Shown piece after piece: positions 1-8,689 of a stretch of DNA of 31,357 nt (position 1 is its first letter; each line of letters starts with the position of its first letter). Source of the stretch: a virus; IMG/VR virus record IMGVR_UViG_3300032229_000888, positions 1-31,357 of that record, one strand, 5' to 3'. A program made the position numbers and the translations under genes. The notes below the pieces were generated by a model, which was not told where the DNA came from, ran no database searches, and worked only from the letters and a program-made list of their open reading frames with translations.

Positions 1-1
1 A

Positions 2-1825
2 CAAAGAAGCTATAAAGCTGCCGTAGTTAGTTTAGGAAACGCTTTGCTACAACCAACTATGTATTTCAATCTCAGACACGTTCCAATGTTCAATGGACCG
101 TATATGATTACTGATGTTTCTCACGCTATTCAACCAGGATCATTCCAAACAACATTCAATGGAGTTCGTCAAGGAATTTATGATTTACCTGCAATTGATA
201 GTTTACTACAAAGTATCAATCAGAACTTGATCACTAAACTTGAAGAGGTTCTCAAAATCAACAAAGATCAAGTCGTAGTTTCTGGAACAACAAACAATAT
301 CAAGTCTGATAGTATTGTTCAAAAGGCTGACAATACTTTAGATACCACAAATTCATGTAGTTCTAAAATTACTGACGATGTATATCTGAATGCTAACCCT
401 GGTTATGTTGCCGAAACTGGTAAATTAACTAAATACACTCCAACTGAGTTAGCGGATACATTGAAAAGACTTTTACCAAGTGACCCTATATTACAAACAT
501 TTATTTATTGTATCTCTTATATCCGAACATTCCAAAGTGATTCAAATACCGACCTTGGCAATTTCAACGGTTGGAATAATAACTTGGCTACGTTAGGATT
601 AGACACAAATTGGTCAGGACAAGTATCGTTATTATCTAAAACTTACAGTTGCGTTAATGTCAAAACAACGGACTCCAAAAATACTTCTTTGCCTATTGCC
701 CACTTTAGTTCTTTGGATGATTATGTAAGATTTATGGCGGCACGATTGAGGTCAAGAGTTAGTCAAATTTTAGAGCCAAATATGGGATTGGCAAAATATT
801 ATGTTTGTTTTTGGCCACAAAAAAATATTGATGTTACTTATTACGACGAAAATAAATCGAGATTTAAACAAACAGAAGATACTTTTTTCAAAGCCTTGTC
901 ATCGGCGGTAAGGGTTGGTTTAATTAACCCTGATGGTTCGGTTGACTTGAAAGAAACAATCAAGAATGATAATAAGAACCCAACTGTAACGCCAACACCT
1001 TCATTGAGTCAAACTTGTCCTCCTCCATCCTTAAAATCTTTCACTCCTGAGGATGGATACACAGGAACAATTATACAACTTAATGGAGAAAATTTTGAGT
1101 CAATAAAGTCTATAGAAGTGTCGGGCCAAAAAGTGGATATGAAAACCTTAACGGTATTTAACAAAAATACCTTAAGATTTACTTTACCTTCAATTACAAT
1201 TCCATTAAACCAAGAAGTTGTTGCTGGAAAAATTACGATCACTACCGAATTCGGTACGTCAGAAAGTTCATTGAATTTCACATTTAATCCAGCATTGCAA
1301 AATGTAACAACTTCTTCTCCAGGAGGATACCAAAGTAAAGAACAAATACAACCTCCAACAATTGAACAACAAGAAGAGTTAGGACAGAATAGAAATCCTC
1401 AGGATATAGGAAGCGTAATTTTAGAAAGTGAGTCTACGTCTATTTTCACAAACTTTTTCAATAACCCTATAACCAACACACTAAAAGTTTATTTGAAACC
1501 TGAATCAACTCCTGGAATAATTTCAGAAACAGTCCTTATGGTAGTTTCGATATTCAATAGGAAACTAAGTAATAATAAATACGAAATAACATTAGACCGA
1601 ACAGAAACTTTAGCATTGGATTCATTTGTAAAAGATAATGTTTTTTATATTACGTATGGTGATGTTGCGGATATTTTGATTAACAATCCTCAAGGATCCT
1701 TTAAAACTAATTTTATAAAAGGTGATCAATTGATAGAAATAAACTTTGAAATACAAGCAATTCCTTTGGATAAGATTAAATTCCCATCACCTGTTACAAG
1801 ACCTTTCTTCTTCAGATTTAAATAA
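2..1825 (+). CDS. Baseplate hub / tail-associated structural protein, 3' part only, with IPT/TIG-like domain
   Basis: The frame is open to the left window edge, so this is the 3' part of a larger gene; a TTG at 44 and an ATG at 59 are internal codons, not the start. The first ~60 visible residues (YFNLRHVPMFNGPYMITDV, then a PGSF..TF.G.R pattern) resemble the end of a gp27/gpD-like hub or tail-tube-like domain (family resemblance, not proven). A middle part (nt ~540-900) has spaced W, NN and YSCV residues and an A-F-S-S-L-D-D-Y stretch that faintly recalls phage tail lysozyme or glucosaminidase domains; I cannot confirm catalytic residues. Nt ~1020-1280 looks like an IPT/TIG immunoglobulin-like fold (SFTPEDGYTGTIIQLNGENF). 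A further C-terminal domain of about 140 residues follows. The likely role is in the baseplate hub or spike. No terminator follows; the next gene has its own putative promoter. Confidence 0.7.
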   Translation, partial: QRSYKAAVVSLGNALLQPTMYFNLRHVPMFNGPYMITDVSHAIQPGSFQTTFNGVRQGIYDLPAIDSLLQSINQNLITKLEEVLKINKDQVVVSGTTNNIKSDSIVQKADNTLDTTNSCSSKITDDVYLNANPGYVAETGKLTKYTPTELADTLKRLLPSDPILQTFIYCISYIRTFQSDSNTDLGNFNGWNNNLATLGLDTNWSGQVSLLSKTYSCVNVKTTDSKNTSLPIAHFSSLDDYVRFMAARLRSRVSQILEPNMGLAKYYVCFWPQKNIDVTYYDENKSRFKQTEDTFFKALSSAVRVGLINPDGSVDLKETIKNDNKNPTVTPTPSLSQTCPPPSLKSFTPEDGYTGTIIQLNGENFESIKSIEVSGQKVDMKTLTVFNKNTLRFTLPSITIPLNQEVVAGKITITTEFGTSESSLNFTFNPALQNVTTSSPGGYQSKEQIQPPTIEQQEELGQNRNPQDIGSVILESESTSIFTNFFNNPITNTLKVYLKPESTPGIISETVLMVVSIFNRKLSNNKYEITLDRTETLALDSFVKDNVFYITYGDVADILINNPQGSFKTNFIKGDQLIEINFEIQAIPLDKIKFPSPVTRPFFFRFK

Positions 1826-1855
1826 ATGGTTAACTTACTTTATATTATAACAACA

Positions 1856-1863
1856 TATTTATA
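1856..1863 (+). promoter_or_regulatory. Candidate late-promoter motif TATTTATA
   Basis: TATTTATA, followed by TAAAA, ends 14 nt before the ATG at 1878. It belongs to a set of five similar sites (also at 11162, 13587, 22170, 28640), all just upstream of genes outside the replication cassette. Spacing and recurrence suggest a promoter -10-like element or an AU-rich initiation signal; which one cannot be told from sequence alone. Confidence 0.35.
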
Positions 1864-1877
1864 TAAAAAACATTCTT

Positions 1878-2102
1878 ATGAATATTAAAACAGCATTGGA
1901 CAATTATCTCGGTAAGTCTGTAAGATTTTCTGAACTTGATAACGGAGACGGAACAAAAGAAGTGTGTGACTTAGATACTGGAGCTTGTTACACAGTTAGA
2001 GAAAGAGACGGCTTAATCGAGAGAGCTGGTCATCAAACCACATTGAATAGAAGAGTAAGAGTCGAAACTCCAGGTGGGATAAAAACATTATTAAATGGTT
2101 AA
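1878..2102 (+). CDS. Small hypothetical protein (74 aa)
   Basis: I do not recognise this 74-residue protein. It is highly charged and soluble-looking, with two cysteines eight residues apart (EVCDLDTGACYTV), an acidic first half and an Arg-rich second half (LNRRVRVETPGG). There are no membrane segments and no signal peptide. The ATG at 1878 is the first codon after a TATTTATA motif, and the gene ends 3 nt before the next one, so the two are probably co-transcribed. Its place between a hub-type protein and a coiled-coil protein suggests a virion or assembly role, but nothing in the sequence shows this directly. Confidence 0.7.
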   Translation: MNIKTALDNYLGKSVRFSELDNGDGTKEVCDLDTGACYTVRERDGLIERAGHQTTLNRRVRVETPGGIKTLLNG

Positions 2103-2105
2103 ACT

Positions 2106-2786
2106 ATGAGTTTAGATAAAAAAATTATCAGTGAGATACAGAGATATCAAAAAATAAATCGATATATCCTTGAACAAGCGGGAGATGTCCCTGTTGAACC
2201 TGGATTGGAGGCTTTAACGCCACCAGCAGGTGCAACTCCACCGCCAGCACCAGCAGGTGCGGTTCCTCCGCCAGCACCTGAAGCACCAACTGAACCACAA
2301 CCGATTGATGTAGAATCTGATCCTGAGGTTGAGAAAATTGATGACGAAGGAAAATCTGAAGAAGGTGAAGAAGGAGGTTCAGAGGAATTAGATATTACAG
2401 AATTAGTTGATTCTCAAAAAAACATCGAGACTAAACAAGAAGAATACTTCAACAATCTTTTTAACCAATTGAATGACCTTCAGTCTAAACTTGGTGAAAT
2501 GGATACTATTATGACGAAGTTGAATTCTTTGGAGACTAAAATTGAGAAATATAGAGAAAAAACTCCACAAGAAAAACTTGAGTTAAGATCCTACGACTCA
2601 TATCCCTTCAACCAAAAACTTTCACAGTTTTTTGACGACAAACAAGAAGAGATGGAAAAAACAGGAAAAAATGATTATGTTTTAACGGCCGATGAGGTTA
2701 CCGATATAAACGTAAACGATATCAAAAATTCATTCCAACCTGGTGGAGGTATGGATAAAGAAGTTTACAAAACATCGTTTAGATAA
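2106..2786 (+). CDS. Proline-rich, acidic, coiled-coil protein of unknown function (226 aa)
   Basis: The protein is modular. Residues 1-24 are a basic amphipathic helix (KKIISEIQRYQKINRYILEQ). Residues ~27-65 are a Pro/Ala linker with repeated PPPAPAGA-like units. Residues ~65-100 are very acidic (runs of E, D and G). Residues ~103-155 look like a coiled coil (NIETKQEEYFNNLFNQL, then a K/E/L-rich stretch). A C-terminal part contains FNQKLSQFF and ends basic. This pattern suits a scaffold, core or neck-type structural protein, but I do not recognise a family. It is 3 nt downstream of the 74-aa gene and is followed by a strong terminator, which closes this transcription unit. Confidence 0.75.
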   Translation: MSLDKKIISEIQRYQKINRYILEQAGDVPVEPGLEALTPPAGATPPPAPAGAVPPPAPEAPTEPQPIDVESDPEVEKIDDEGKSEEGEEGGSEELDITELVDSQKNIETKQEEYFNNLFNQLNDLQSKLGEMDTIMTKLNSLETKIEKYREKTPQEKLELRSYDSYPFNQKLSQFFDDKQEEMEKTGKNDYVLTADEVTDINVNDIKNSFQPGGGMDKEVYKTSFR

Positions 2787-2806
2787 CACAAACATCTACA
2801 CGTTAT

Positions 2807-2831
2807 AAAGGTATCTTCGGATACCTTTTTT
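2807..2831 (+). terminator. Rho-independent terminator with UUCG tetraloop
   Basis: A perfect stem (GGTATC paired with GATACC, extended by A/T pairs) closes a TTCG tetraloop and runs into six T residues. It lies 20 nt after the coiled-coil gene and separates it from the gp32-like gene. C(UUCG)G loops are common in T4 terminators. Confidence 0.9.
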
Positions 2832-2896
2832 ATTTGACTAAAGTCGCACAATTACCTATTATTATATAAACATATTATCTATCTAAATTTTAATTT

Positions 2897-3748
2897 ATGA
2901 GTTCATTAGACGCCGTATTGGCACAGTACGAAAAAAATCAACAAGGGGGCGGGGCCCAATCAAGAATGTCGCAAGACGAAAGAATGAAAAAGTATTTCGC
3001 TTTGATCTTAGGAGATAAAGAGAAATCAGGTCAGAGGAGAGTAAGAATTCTCCCAACTTCGGATGGATCTTCTCCATTCAAAGAAGCTTGGTATCATGAA
3101 ATCCAAGTTGGAGGTCAATGGCAAAAATTCTATGATCCAGGAAAAAATGACAACGAACGTTCTCCTCTAAATGAGGTTTACGAAGAGTTGATGTCAACTG
3201 GTAAAGAATCTGATAAAGAATTGGCAAAACAATATAAGTCTCGTAAGTTTTATATTGTTAAACTAATTGATAGAGATCACGAAGAAGATGGTCCTAAATT
3301 TTGGAGATTTAAGCACAACTATAAGAATGATGGTATCCTTGATAAAATCATTCCTATTTGGAGAAATAAAGGAGACATCACAGATCCAACCAATGGACGA
3401 GATTTGGTAATTGAATTGTCCAAAGCTAAAACTCCTAAAGGTAAAGAATACACCACAGTATCAACTATCATGTATGATGATCCTGCTCCTGTTCATACAG
3501 AGAAATCTCAAGCTAAAGCTTGGATTGAAGATGAATTGAGTTGGACTGATGTTTATTCCAAAAAACCTGTTGAATATTTGGAAGCTATTGCTCGAGGAGA
3601 AACTCCTAAGTGGGATAGTGAAAAAGGAGGTTATGTCTATGGAGACTCTTCTACTCACGAAGAAAGTTTCGGAGGCGGTTCAAAATCCAATAGTAAGTAT
3701 GAAGATCCACAGATGGATTCTGATGTGGATGGAGATTTACCATTCTAA
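2897..3748 (+). CDS. 32: Single-stranded DNA-binding protein, T4 gp32 family
   Basis: At 283 aa the length fits the family (T4 gp32 is 301 aa). An N-terminal basic segment is followed by the OB-fold core, with the conserved gp32 pattern KSRKFYIVKLIDRD, then GPKFWRFKHNY and LDKIIPIW, residues ~115-155. A Gly/Ser linker and acidic tail ending DSDVDGDLPF match the protein-interaction tail of gp32. It coats ssDNA during replication, recombination and repair, and partners UvsX and the helicase, which are encoded just downstream. The whole protein has no cysteine, so the zinc-binding Cys residues of T4 gp32 are absent. The ATG at 2897 has no Shine-Dalgarno site; the upstream gap contains an AT-rich stretch (about 2857-2870) that might be a promoter. 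It is bracketed by two terminators, as expected for an abundantly made protein. Confidence 0.93.
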   Translation: MSSLDAVLAQYEKNQQGGGAQSRMSQDERMKKYFALILGDKEKSGQRRVRILPTSDGSSPFKEAWYHEIQVGGQWQKFYDPGKNDNERSPLNEVYEELMSTGKESDKELAKQYKSRKFYIVKLIDRDHEEDGPKFWRFKHNYKNDGILDKIIPIWRNKGDITDPTNGRDLVIELSKAKTPKGKEYTTVSTIMYDDPAPVHTEKSQAKAWIEDELSWTDVYSKKPVEYLEAIARGETPKWDSEKGGYVYGDSSTHEESFGGGSKSNSKYEDPQMDSDVDGDLPF

Positions 3749-3759
3749 TTAGTATTACA

Positions 3760-3788
3760 AGCGTAGGGATAATACCCTACGCTATTTT
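3760..3788 (+). terminator. Rho-independent terminator after the gp32-like gene
   Basis: A 9-bp perfect stem (AGCGTAGGG with CCCTACGCT) and a 6-nt loop lead into ATTTTT. It starts 12 nt after the ssb stop and ends 13 nt before the uvsX ATG, so it probably limits read-through into uvsX. Confidence 0.9.
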
Positions 3789-3800
3789 TCCCCCACTTTT

Positions 3801-4805
3801 ATGGCAATTAAAAAAAACGATTTCACGTCAATTAAAAAGAAGTTTTCAACTTCCGCAAAATATAAACCACAAAGATTTTTCGATTTGGGTTCTGACTTCT
3901 TAGATGCAGTTGGACTTCCTGGTCCTGCAGTTGGACATCTCAACATGTTCTTGGGTCACTCAGATACAGGAAAAACTACTGCATTAGTAAAGACTGCGGT
4001 TGATGCTCAAAAGAAGGGTATTCTCCCTGTTTTCATCATTACAGAACAAAAGTGGAGTTTTGAACACGCAAAACTTATGGGGTTTGAATGTGAGGAGGTT
4101 GTAGATGAAGAAACTGGTGAAATCGATTGGGATGGATTTTTTATTTTTAACAACAATTTTGATTATATCGAGCAAATCACGGATTACATAAATGATTTGT
4201 TGGATGCACAAGAAAAAGGAGAACTTAACTACAGCTTGTTGTTCCTTTGGGATTCTGTAGGCTCAGTTCCATGTAAAATGACTTTTGAAGGTAAAGGTGG
4301 TAAGCAACACAATGCATCAACGTTGGCTGACAAAATTGGTATGGGGATTAACCAAAGAATTTCAGGTTCAAGAAAGGCTGATTCTGACTATGAAAACACT
4401 TTGGTAATTGTTAATCAACCGTGGGTTGAACTTCCTGATAATCCTTTTGGACAACCAAAAATTAAGGCTAAAGGTGGTGAATCTATTTGGTTGAACTCAT
4501 CTTTGGTATTTCTTTTTGGAAATCAAAAGGGAGCGGGAACTAATAAGATTACTGCAACCAAAGACAAAAGAAGTGTCAAGTTCGCAACTCGAACAAAAAT
4601 TTCTGTTTTGAAAAACCACATCAATGGATTGGGATATGAAGATGGAAAAATTATAGTTACCCCACACGGATTTTTAGCGGGTAAAGAAGCCGCTGAAGAA
4701 AAAACTTCTATCGAAGCTTACAAGAAAGAATATGCCGATTATTGGAAAAATATCATCGGTTCAGATGGAGATTTTACTCTCAAAGAAGAAAAAGAAGAAT
4801 TGTAA
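3801..4805 (+). CDS. uvsX: UvsX-like RecA-family recombinase
   Basis: This 334-aa protein has a Walker A motif GHSDTGKTT (residues 52-60) and a Walker B-like strand LLFLWDS (~146-152), followed by the GKGGKQHNAS segment and an AKGGESIWLNSS stretch typical of phage UvsX. It catalyses ATP-dependent strand exchange for recombination-dependent replication and repair, working on gp32-coated ssDNA. The length is slightly below T4 UvsX (391 aa). The C-terminus is Glu/Lys-rich (KEEKEEL). The ATG lies 13 nt after the ssb terminator hairpin and has no Shine-Dalgarno site. The gene ends 25 nt before the nuclease gene, so the two probably share a transcript. Confidence 0.93.
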   Translation: MAIKKNDFTSIKKKFSTSAKYKPQRFFDLGSDFLDAVGLPGPAVGHLNMFLGHSDTGKTTALVKTAVDAQKKGILPVFIITEQKWSFEHAKLMGFECEEVVDEETGEIDWDGFFIFNNNFDYIEQITDYINDLLDAQEKGELNYSLLFLWDSVGSVPCKMTFEGKGGKQHNASTLADKIGMGINQRISGSRKADSDYENTLVIVNQPWVELPDNPFGQPKIKAKGGESIWLNSSLVFLFGNQKGAGTNKITATKDKRSVKFATRTKISVLKNHINGLGYEDGKIIVTPHGFLAGKEAAEEKTSIEAYKKEYADYWKNIIGSDGDFTLKEEKEEL

Positions 4806-4830
4806 TTCCAACATTTTTGATTTATAGACC

Positions 4831-5832
4831 GTGACTAAAACTTTATTGATCGACGGTGATAACTTATTCAAAATAGGTTTTCACGGTGTAAAAGAACTAT
4901 ATAATGGTGGAGATCATTTGGGTGGTATTTTTCATTTTGTAAACATCATAAGAAAATTTTTGGAAGAGCATAACCACGATAAGGTTGTTGTGTTTTGGGA
5001 TGGTAGTTCCAATTCTTCGGTTAGAAAATCTTTGTACCCACAGTATAAGGCTAATCGTCGCCAAGATATGAATGAGTTTAAGTATGAGTCATATCTACAA
5101 CAAAAAGTTAGGGTAAAACAATATCTCGAAGAAATTTTTGTTCGTCAGGTTGAAATGATTAACAATGAGGCTGATGATTTGATTGCATATTATTGCAAAA
5201 TAGCGACCGATGAACAAATAATAATATTCTCAGCGGATAAGGACCTAACACAATTGATCACAGAAAGGGTTACAATATACTCTCCTACGTCCAAAAGTTA
5301 TTTTAGGTATGGAGATAAGATCTCTATTAATAAAGTCGACATACCTCACGTAAATGTCCTTATAACCAAAATCTTCACAGGGGATAAGTCCGACAATATT
5401 GATGGTATAGAATTGCTAGGAGAAAAAACTTTAATTAAACTTTTCCCACAATTACTTGATAAACCGTGTACAATCAATGAAATCTTGGATATTGCGCGAA
5501 ATGATAAGCAAAATAAAAAAACAAAAGCAATACAAAATATTTTGACAGGTAAAACCAAAAACGGTATTTTTGGTGAAACTTTTTATGAATTAAATAAAAA
5601 AATTGTTGATCTTTGCAACCCACTTATAACTGATGATGGTAAACAATTAGTCAAACAAATTTATACCGACACCATAGATCCCTCGGATCGTGGATACAAA
5701 AATTTGATGAGGATGATGATGGAGGACGGCCTTTTCAAATACCTACCCAAAAACGATGAAGCTTGGGTAAATTTCCTCCGACCATTTATGAAACTTACAC
5801 GAAAAGAAAAAAGAAATACAAACAAAATTTAA
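4831..5832 (+). CDS. rnh: 5'-3' exonuclease, FEN family (T4 RNase H-like)
   Basis: This 333-aa protein has the acidic metal-binding residues of the FEN/5'-3' exonuclease fold in order: LLIDGDNL (D8, D10), FWDG (D57), the basic YKANRR helix (72-77), EADD (113-116), SADKD (134-138) and GDKSDNI (184-190), the last opening the helix-hairpin-helix DNA-binding region. T4 RNase H removes RNA primers and short 5' flaps from lagging-strand fragments; the same role is inferred here. The start is GTG at 4831: an in-frame TAG lies only two codons upstream, and no nearby ATG would keep the LLIDGDN strand. It lies between uvsX and the helicase genes, in a replication cassette. A dedicated phage polymerase is not in the window. 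Confidence 0.9.
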   Translation: MTKTLLIDGDNLFKIGFHGVKELYNGGDHLGGIFHFVNIIRKFLEEHNHDKVVVFWDGSSNSSVRKSLYPQYKANRRQDMNEFKYESYLQQKVRVKQYLEEIFVRQVEMINNEADDLIAYYCKIATDEQIIIFSADKDLTQLITERVTIYSPTSKSYFRYGDKISINKVDIPHVNVLITKIFTGDKSDNIDGIELLGEKTLIKLFPQLLDKPCTINEILDIARNDKQNKKTKAIQNILTGKTKNGIFGETFYELNKKIVDLCNPLITDDGKQLVKQIYTDTIDPSDRGYKNLMRMMMEDGLFKYLPKNDEAWVNFLRPFMKLTRKEKRNTNKI

Positions 5833-5840
5833 TCTATTCT

Positions 5841-6293
5841 ATGAAAGAACAAGACAGCACAAAAATGGAATTTCTTCTAACACTCAATGACAACATTGTG
5901 GTTCAAAGATTTTTCAATGTAAGGGGATATAACCCTAACGCAAAAAATTCAATCGAGTTTATTGACATGATCAATGCGATCAAATATGAACTTGAGTATC
6001 ATTTGAAAATGAAAACCGTTATCTATATGATGGATAATAGTGAGGCAATCATGCATGACGCAACTATTATGGACACGTCATACACTGATGGACCTGAAAT
6101 TTTCAATTTGTATGTAAAAAATGGTGATGTGACAATTTGTCACACAATCTTTGATGGAAAATTTTTTCCACCTAAAGTTCGTTACACCGTTGACGTGAGA
6201 CCATTCTTGAAAGATATTCTCCGTGATTTAACTGACATTTTTTCATCCCAAAGATTAAATTTTCAATATTTGGATTTTGATCTGAGTAAGTGA
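5841..6293 (+). CDS. Conserved-looking protein of unknown function between nuclease and helicase (150 aa)
   Basis: I do not recognise this protein. The frame can be extended upstream to a TTG at 5763, but that would overlap the nuclease gene by 70 nt; the ATG at 5841, 8 nt after the nuclease stop, is the better start and gives 150 aa. It looks like a compact alpha/beta protein: alternating strands (EFLLTLNDNIVVQRFFNVRGY), an amphipathic helix (EFIDMINAIKYELEYHLKM) and a C-terminal part with KVRYTVDVRPFLKDILRDL. There are no cysteine clusters apart from a single ICHT. There is no membrane segment. Its position between a FEN nuclease and a gp41 helicase suggests a replication accessory role, such as a loader or clamp partner, but there is no motif to support a specific call. 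Confidence 0.75.
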   Translation: MKEQDSTKMEFLLTLNDNIVVQRFFNVRGYNPNAKNSIEFIDMINAIKYELEYHLKMKTVIYMMDNSEAIMHDATIMDTSYTDGPEIFNLYVKNGDVTICHTIFDGKFFPPKVRYTVDVRPFLKDILRDLTDIFSSQRLNFQYLDFDLSK

Positions 6294-6327
6294 ATATTTA
6301 ATATTACTAAGGGAGATAGGAACACAT

Positions 6328-7707
6328 ATGAATAAAAATTTCGATTATTTGGGTAACACATTTCAGATTCAACTATTGAATCAAATTGTGGTAGACAAAG
6401 ATTTTTCGTCATCAATAATTGATGTTATTGAGGCGAATTATTTTGATAACAAATACTTTAAAATCATTCTACAAATGATTAAGGAGTATTATGTAAAGTA
6501 TGAATCTACACCCAACTTCGAAACACTCGAACAAATTATTAAGTCTGAAGTTTCACAAGAACTTGTTGCTAAGATTGTGTTAGACACTCTGAAACAAGTT
6601 AAAGAAGCTCCGTTTGAAGGAACACAATTTGTTCAAGAAAAAGCACTGAAATTTTGTAAACAACAAGAACTTCAGAAAGCTATGGATAAGGCTCAAAAGA
6701 TAATCACTCAAGGTGATTTTGAGTCTTATGACAAAGTAGAAGGTTTGGTGAGAGAGGCTTTGCAAGTTGGTGAAATTGAAAAGGGACAATCAGATATTTT
6801 TTCTGATTTGGATACAGTACTTGATGAAGATTATAGACACCCAATTCCTATGGGAATACCAGGTATTGATAGACTTCTTAAAGGTGGTTTAGCTAAAGGA
6901 GAGATTGGAGTTATCTTAGCACCAACTGGAGTTGGTAAGACTACTATTCTTACCAAAATTGCTAACACTGCTTTTAATATGGGATATAATGTTTTACAAA
7001 TATTTTTCGAAGACAATCCAAAAATTGTTCAACGTAAACATTTTACTATTTGGACTGGTATTCCTCCCGATGAATTGGCAAAACATAAAGATGAGGTGAT
7101 GGGGAAGATAACGGAAATACAAGAAACTATGAAAAATAAACTTGTATTGAAAAAATTAGCTTCCGACACAATGACTATGAATCAGATCAAAAATCAAGTT
7201 AGAAAAATGATTGCTGATGGGGTTAAAATAGATATGGTCATGTTAGATTATATTGATTGTGTTTTACCTGAGTCTTCTTCTAAAGATGAATGGAAAGCCG
7301 AAGGATCAGTAATGAGAGGATTTGAAGCTATGTGTCACGAATTGAGTTTGGTAGGTTGGACCGCAACACAAGGAAATAGAAGTAGTATTTCATCAGAAGT
7401 TGTAACAACAGACCAAATGGGAGGGTCTATTAAGAAGGCACAAGTTGGTCACGTAATCATTACTGTTGCAAAAACACTCCAACAAAAAGAAATGAATCTG
7501 GCAACAATAGCGATTACAAAATCACGTCTTGGAAAAGATGGAGTTGTATTTGAAAATTGTAAGTTCAACAATGAACTTCTTGAGATTGATACAGAAAGTT
7601 CAGTTACGTTCTTAGGATTCGAAGAACAACAAGAAGAGAAGAAGAGAGACAGAGTTAAGGAGTTGATGGAAAAAAGAAAACAGAAAGAACAACAACAACA
7701 ATTATAA
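6328..7707 (+). CDS. 41: Replicative DNA helicase, DnaB / T4 gp41 family
   Basis: This 459-aa protein matches gp41/DnaB architecture. An all-helical N-terminal domain (residues ~1-150) is followed by a RecA-type ATPase domain with Walker [10 protein letters not shown] (198-206), preceded by [13 protein letters not shown], and Walker B VMLDYID (~304-310). Further on are a TQGNR motif and a Q/K/R-rich C-terminus ([11 protein letters not shown], then KQKEQQQQL), the usual gp41-type tail. It unwinds the fork as a hexamer, 5'-3' on the lagging strand. The ATG at 6328 is preceded by AAGGGAG and TAGGA, the only purine-rich Shine-Dalgarno-like leader I noticed among the genes here. No primase gene is in the window. 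The gene ends 16 nt before nrdB. Confidence 0.93.
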   Translation: MNKNFDYLGNTFQIQLLNQIVVDKDFSSSIIDVIEANYFDNKYFKIILQMIKEYYVKYESTPNFETLEQIIKSEVSQELVAKIVLDTLKQVKEAPFEGTQFVQEKALKFCKQQELQKAMDKAQKIITQGDFESYDKVEGLVREALQVGEIEKGQSDIFSDLDTVLDEDYRHPIPMGIPGIDRLLKGGLAKGEIGVILAPTGVGKTTILTKIANTAFNMGYNVLQIFFEDNPKIVQRKHFTIWTGIPPDELAKHKDEVMGKITEIQETMKNKLVLKKLASDTMTMNQIKNQVRKMIADGVKIDMVMLDYIDCVLPESSSKDEWKAEGSVMRGFEAMCHELSLVGWTATQGNRSSISSEVVTTDQMGGSIKKAQVGHVIITVAKTLQQKEMNLATIAITKSRLGKDGVVFENCKFNNELLEIDTESSVTFLGFEEQQEEKKRDRVKELMEKRKQKEQQQQL

Positions 7708-7723
7708 AAACACACAATTAATT

Positions 7724-8671
7724 ATGGAAAAAATTTTAGTAGAAAATCCGAATAGATTCGTCATTTTCCCTATTGAACACAATGATATTTGGGAATTTTA
7801 TAAATCTCACCAAGCAGCTTTTTGGACCGCAGAAGAAGTAGATTTAACAAATGACATTAGAGATTGGAATAATCTAACTGAAAACGAACAATATTTCGTC
7901 AAGAACATTTTGTCATTCTTTGCCGCATCCGATGGCATTGTAAATGAAAATCTTGCAGAAAACTTTGTTAAAGAAGTACAATATCCTGAAGCAAAATTCT
8001 TCTATGGATTTCAGTTGATGATGGAAAACATCCACAGTTTGATGTATTCATTGTTGATTGATACATACATCTCAAATGAGAAAGAAAAACAATTATGTTT
8101 CACAGCATTAGACAATTTACCTGCAGTACAGAAAAAGGCGAAGTGGGCACTTGATTGGATTAAGAACTCTACATTCCAAGAGAGACTCGTCGCATTTGCT
8201 GCGGTTGAAGGTATATTTTTCTCAGGGTCATTCTGTTCAATCTTTTGGTTGAAATCAAGAGGTATTATGCAAGGATTGTGTAATGCAAACAGTTTGATTT
8301 TCAAAGATGAGAATCTTCACTGTGACTTCGCAATTCACTTGGTTAATAACCACTTGGAAAACAAGCCATCTGAGAAAAGAATTAAAGAGATTCTATTGTC
8401 CGCTTTGGAAATTGAAAAAGAATTCATTACTGAATCATTACCAGTTTCACTTATTGGTATGAACTCTAACCTTATGAAACAATATTTGGAATTCATCACT
8501 GACCAATTATTGGTTAAGTTCGGATGTAAAAAAGAGTTCAATGTAGAACAACCATTCAAATTTATGGAACAGATTGCGGTCGAGACAAAAGGAAACTTTT
8601 TTGAGTCTAGAACTATGGAATACCAGAAGGCTAAACTAAACGAAGAATTATCATTTGATTCTGATTTTTAA
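7724..8671 (+). CDS. nrdB: Ribonucleotide reductase class I, small (radical) subunit NrdB
   Basis: This 315-aa protein carries the full di-iron set in class Ia spacing: D70, E101, H104, the radical Tyr Y108 (the ENIHSLMY motif), E162 (AAVEGI), E196 and H199 (KDENLHCDF). Its C-terminal tail ELSFDSDF is the kind that docks on NrdA. It generates and holds the tyrosyl radical used by the large subunit to make dNTPs for phage replication. The gene order is nrdB then nrdA with an 18-nt gap, the reverse of T4. No Shine-Dalgarno site is seen before the ATG at 7724. All key residues are intact, so the enzyme is probably active. Confidence 0.95.
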   Translation: MEKILVENPNRFVIFPIEHNDIWEFYKSHQAAFWTAEEVDLTNDIRDWNNLTENEQYFVKNILSFFAASDGIVNENLAENFVKEVQYPEAKFFYGFQLMMENIHSLMYSLLIDTYISNEKEKQLCFTALDNLPAVQKKAKWALDWIKNSTFQERLVAFAAVEGIFFSGSFCSIFWLKSRGIMQGLCNANSLIFKDENLHCDFAIHLVNNHLENKPSEKRIKEILLSALEIEKEFITESLPVSLIGMNSNLMKQYLEFITDQLLVKFGCKKEFNVEQPFKFMEQIAVETKGNFFESRTMEYQKAKLNEELSFDSDF

Positions 8672-8689
8672 TTTAATACTTTTATACCT

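Noticed and set aside
1009-1281. Minus-strand open frame of 90 codons
   Set aside because: It lies inside the IPT/TIG-like part of a well supported + strand gene and shows no recognisable protein features.
5763-5840. TTG extension of the 150-aa gene
   Set aside because: It would overlap the FEN nuclease gene by 70 nt and adds a basic low-complexity stretch; the ATG at 5841 directly follows the nuclease stop.
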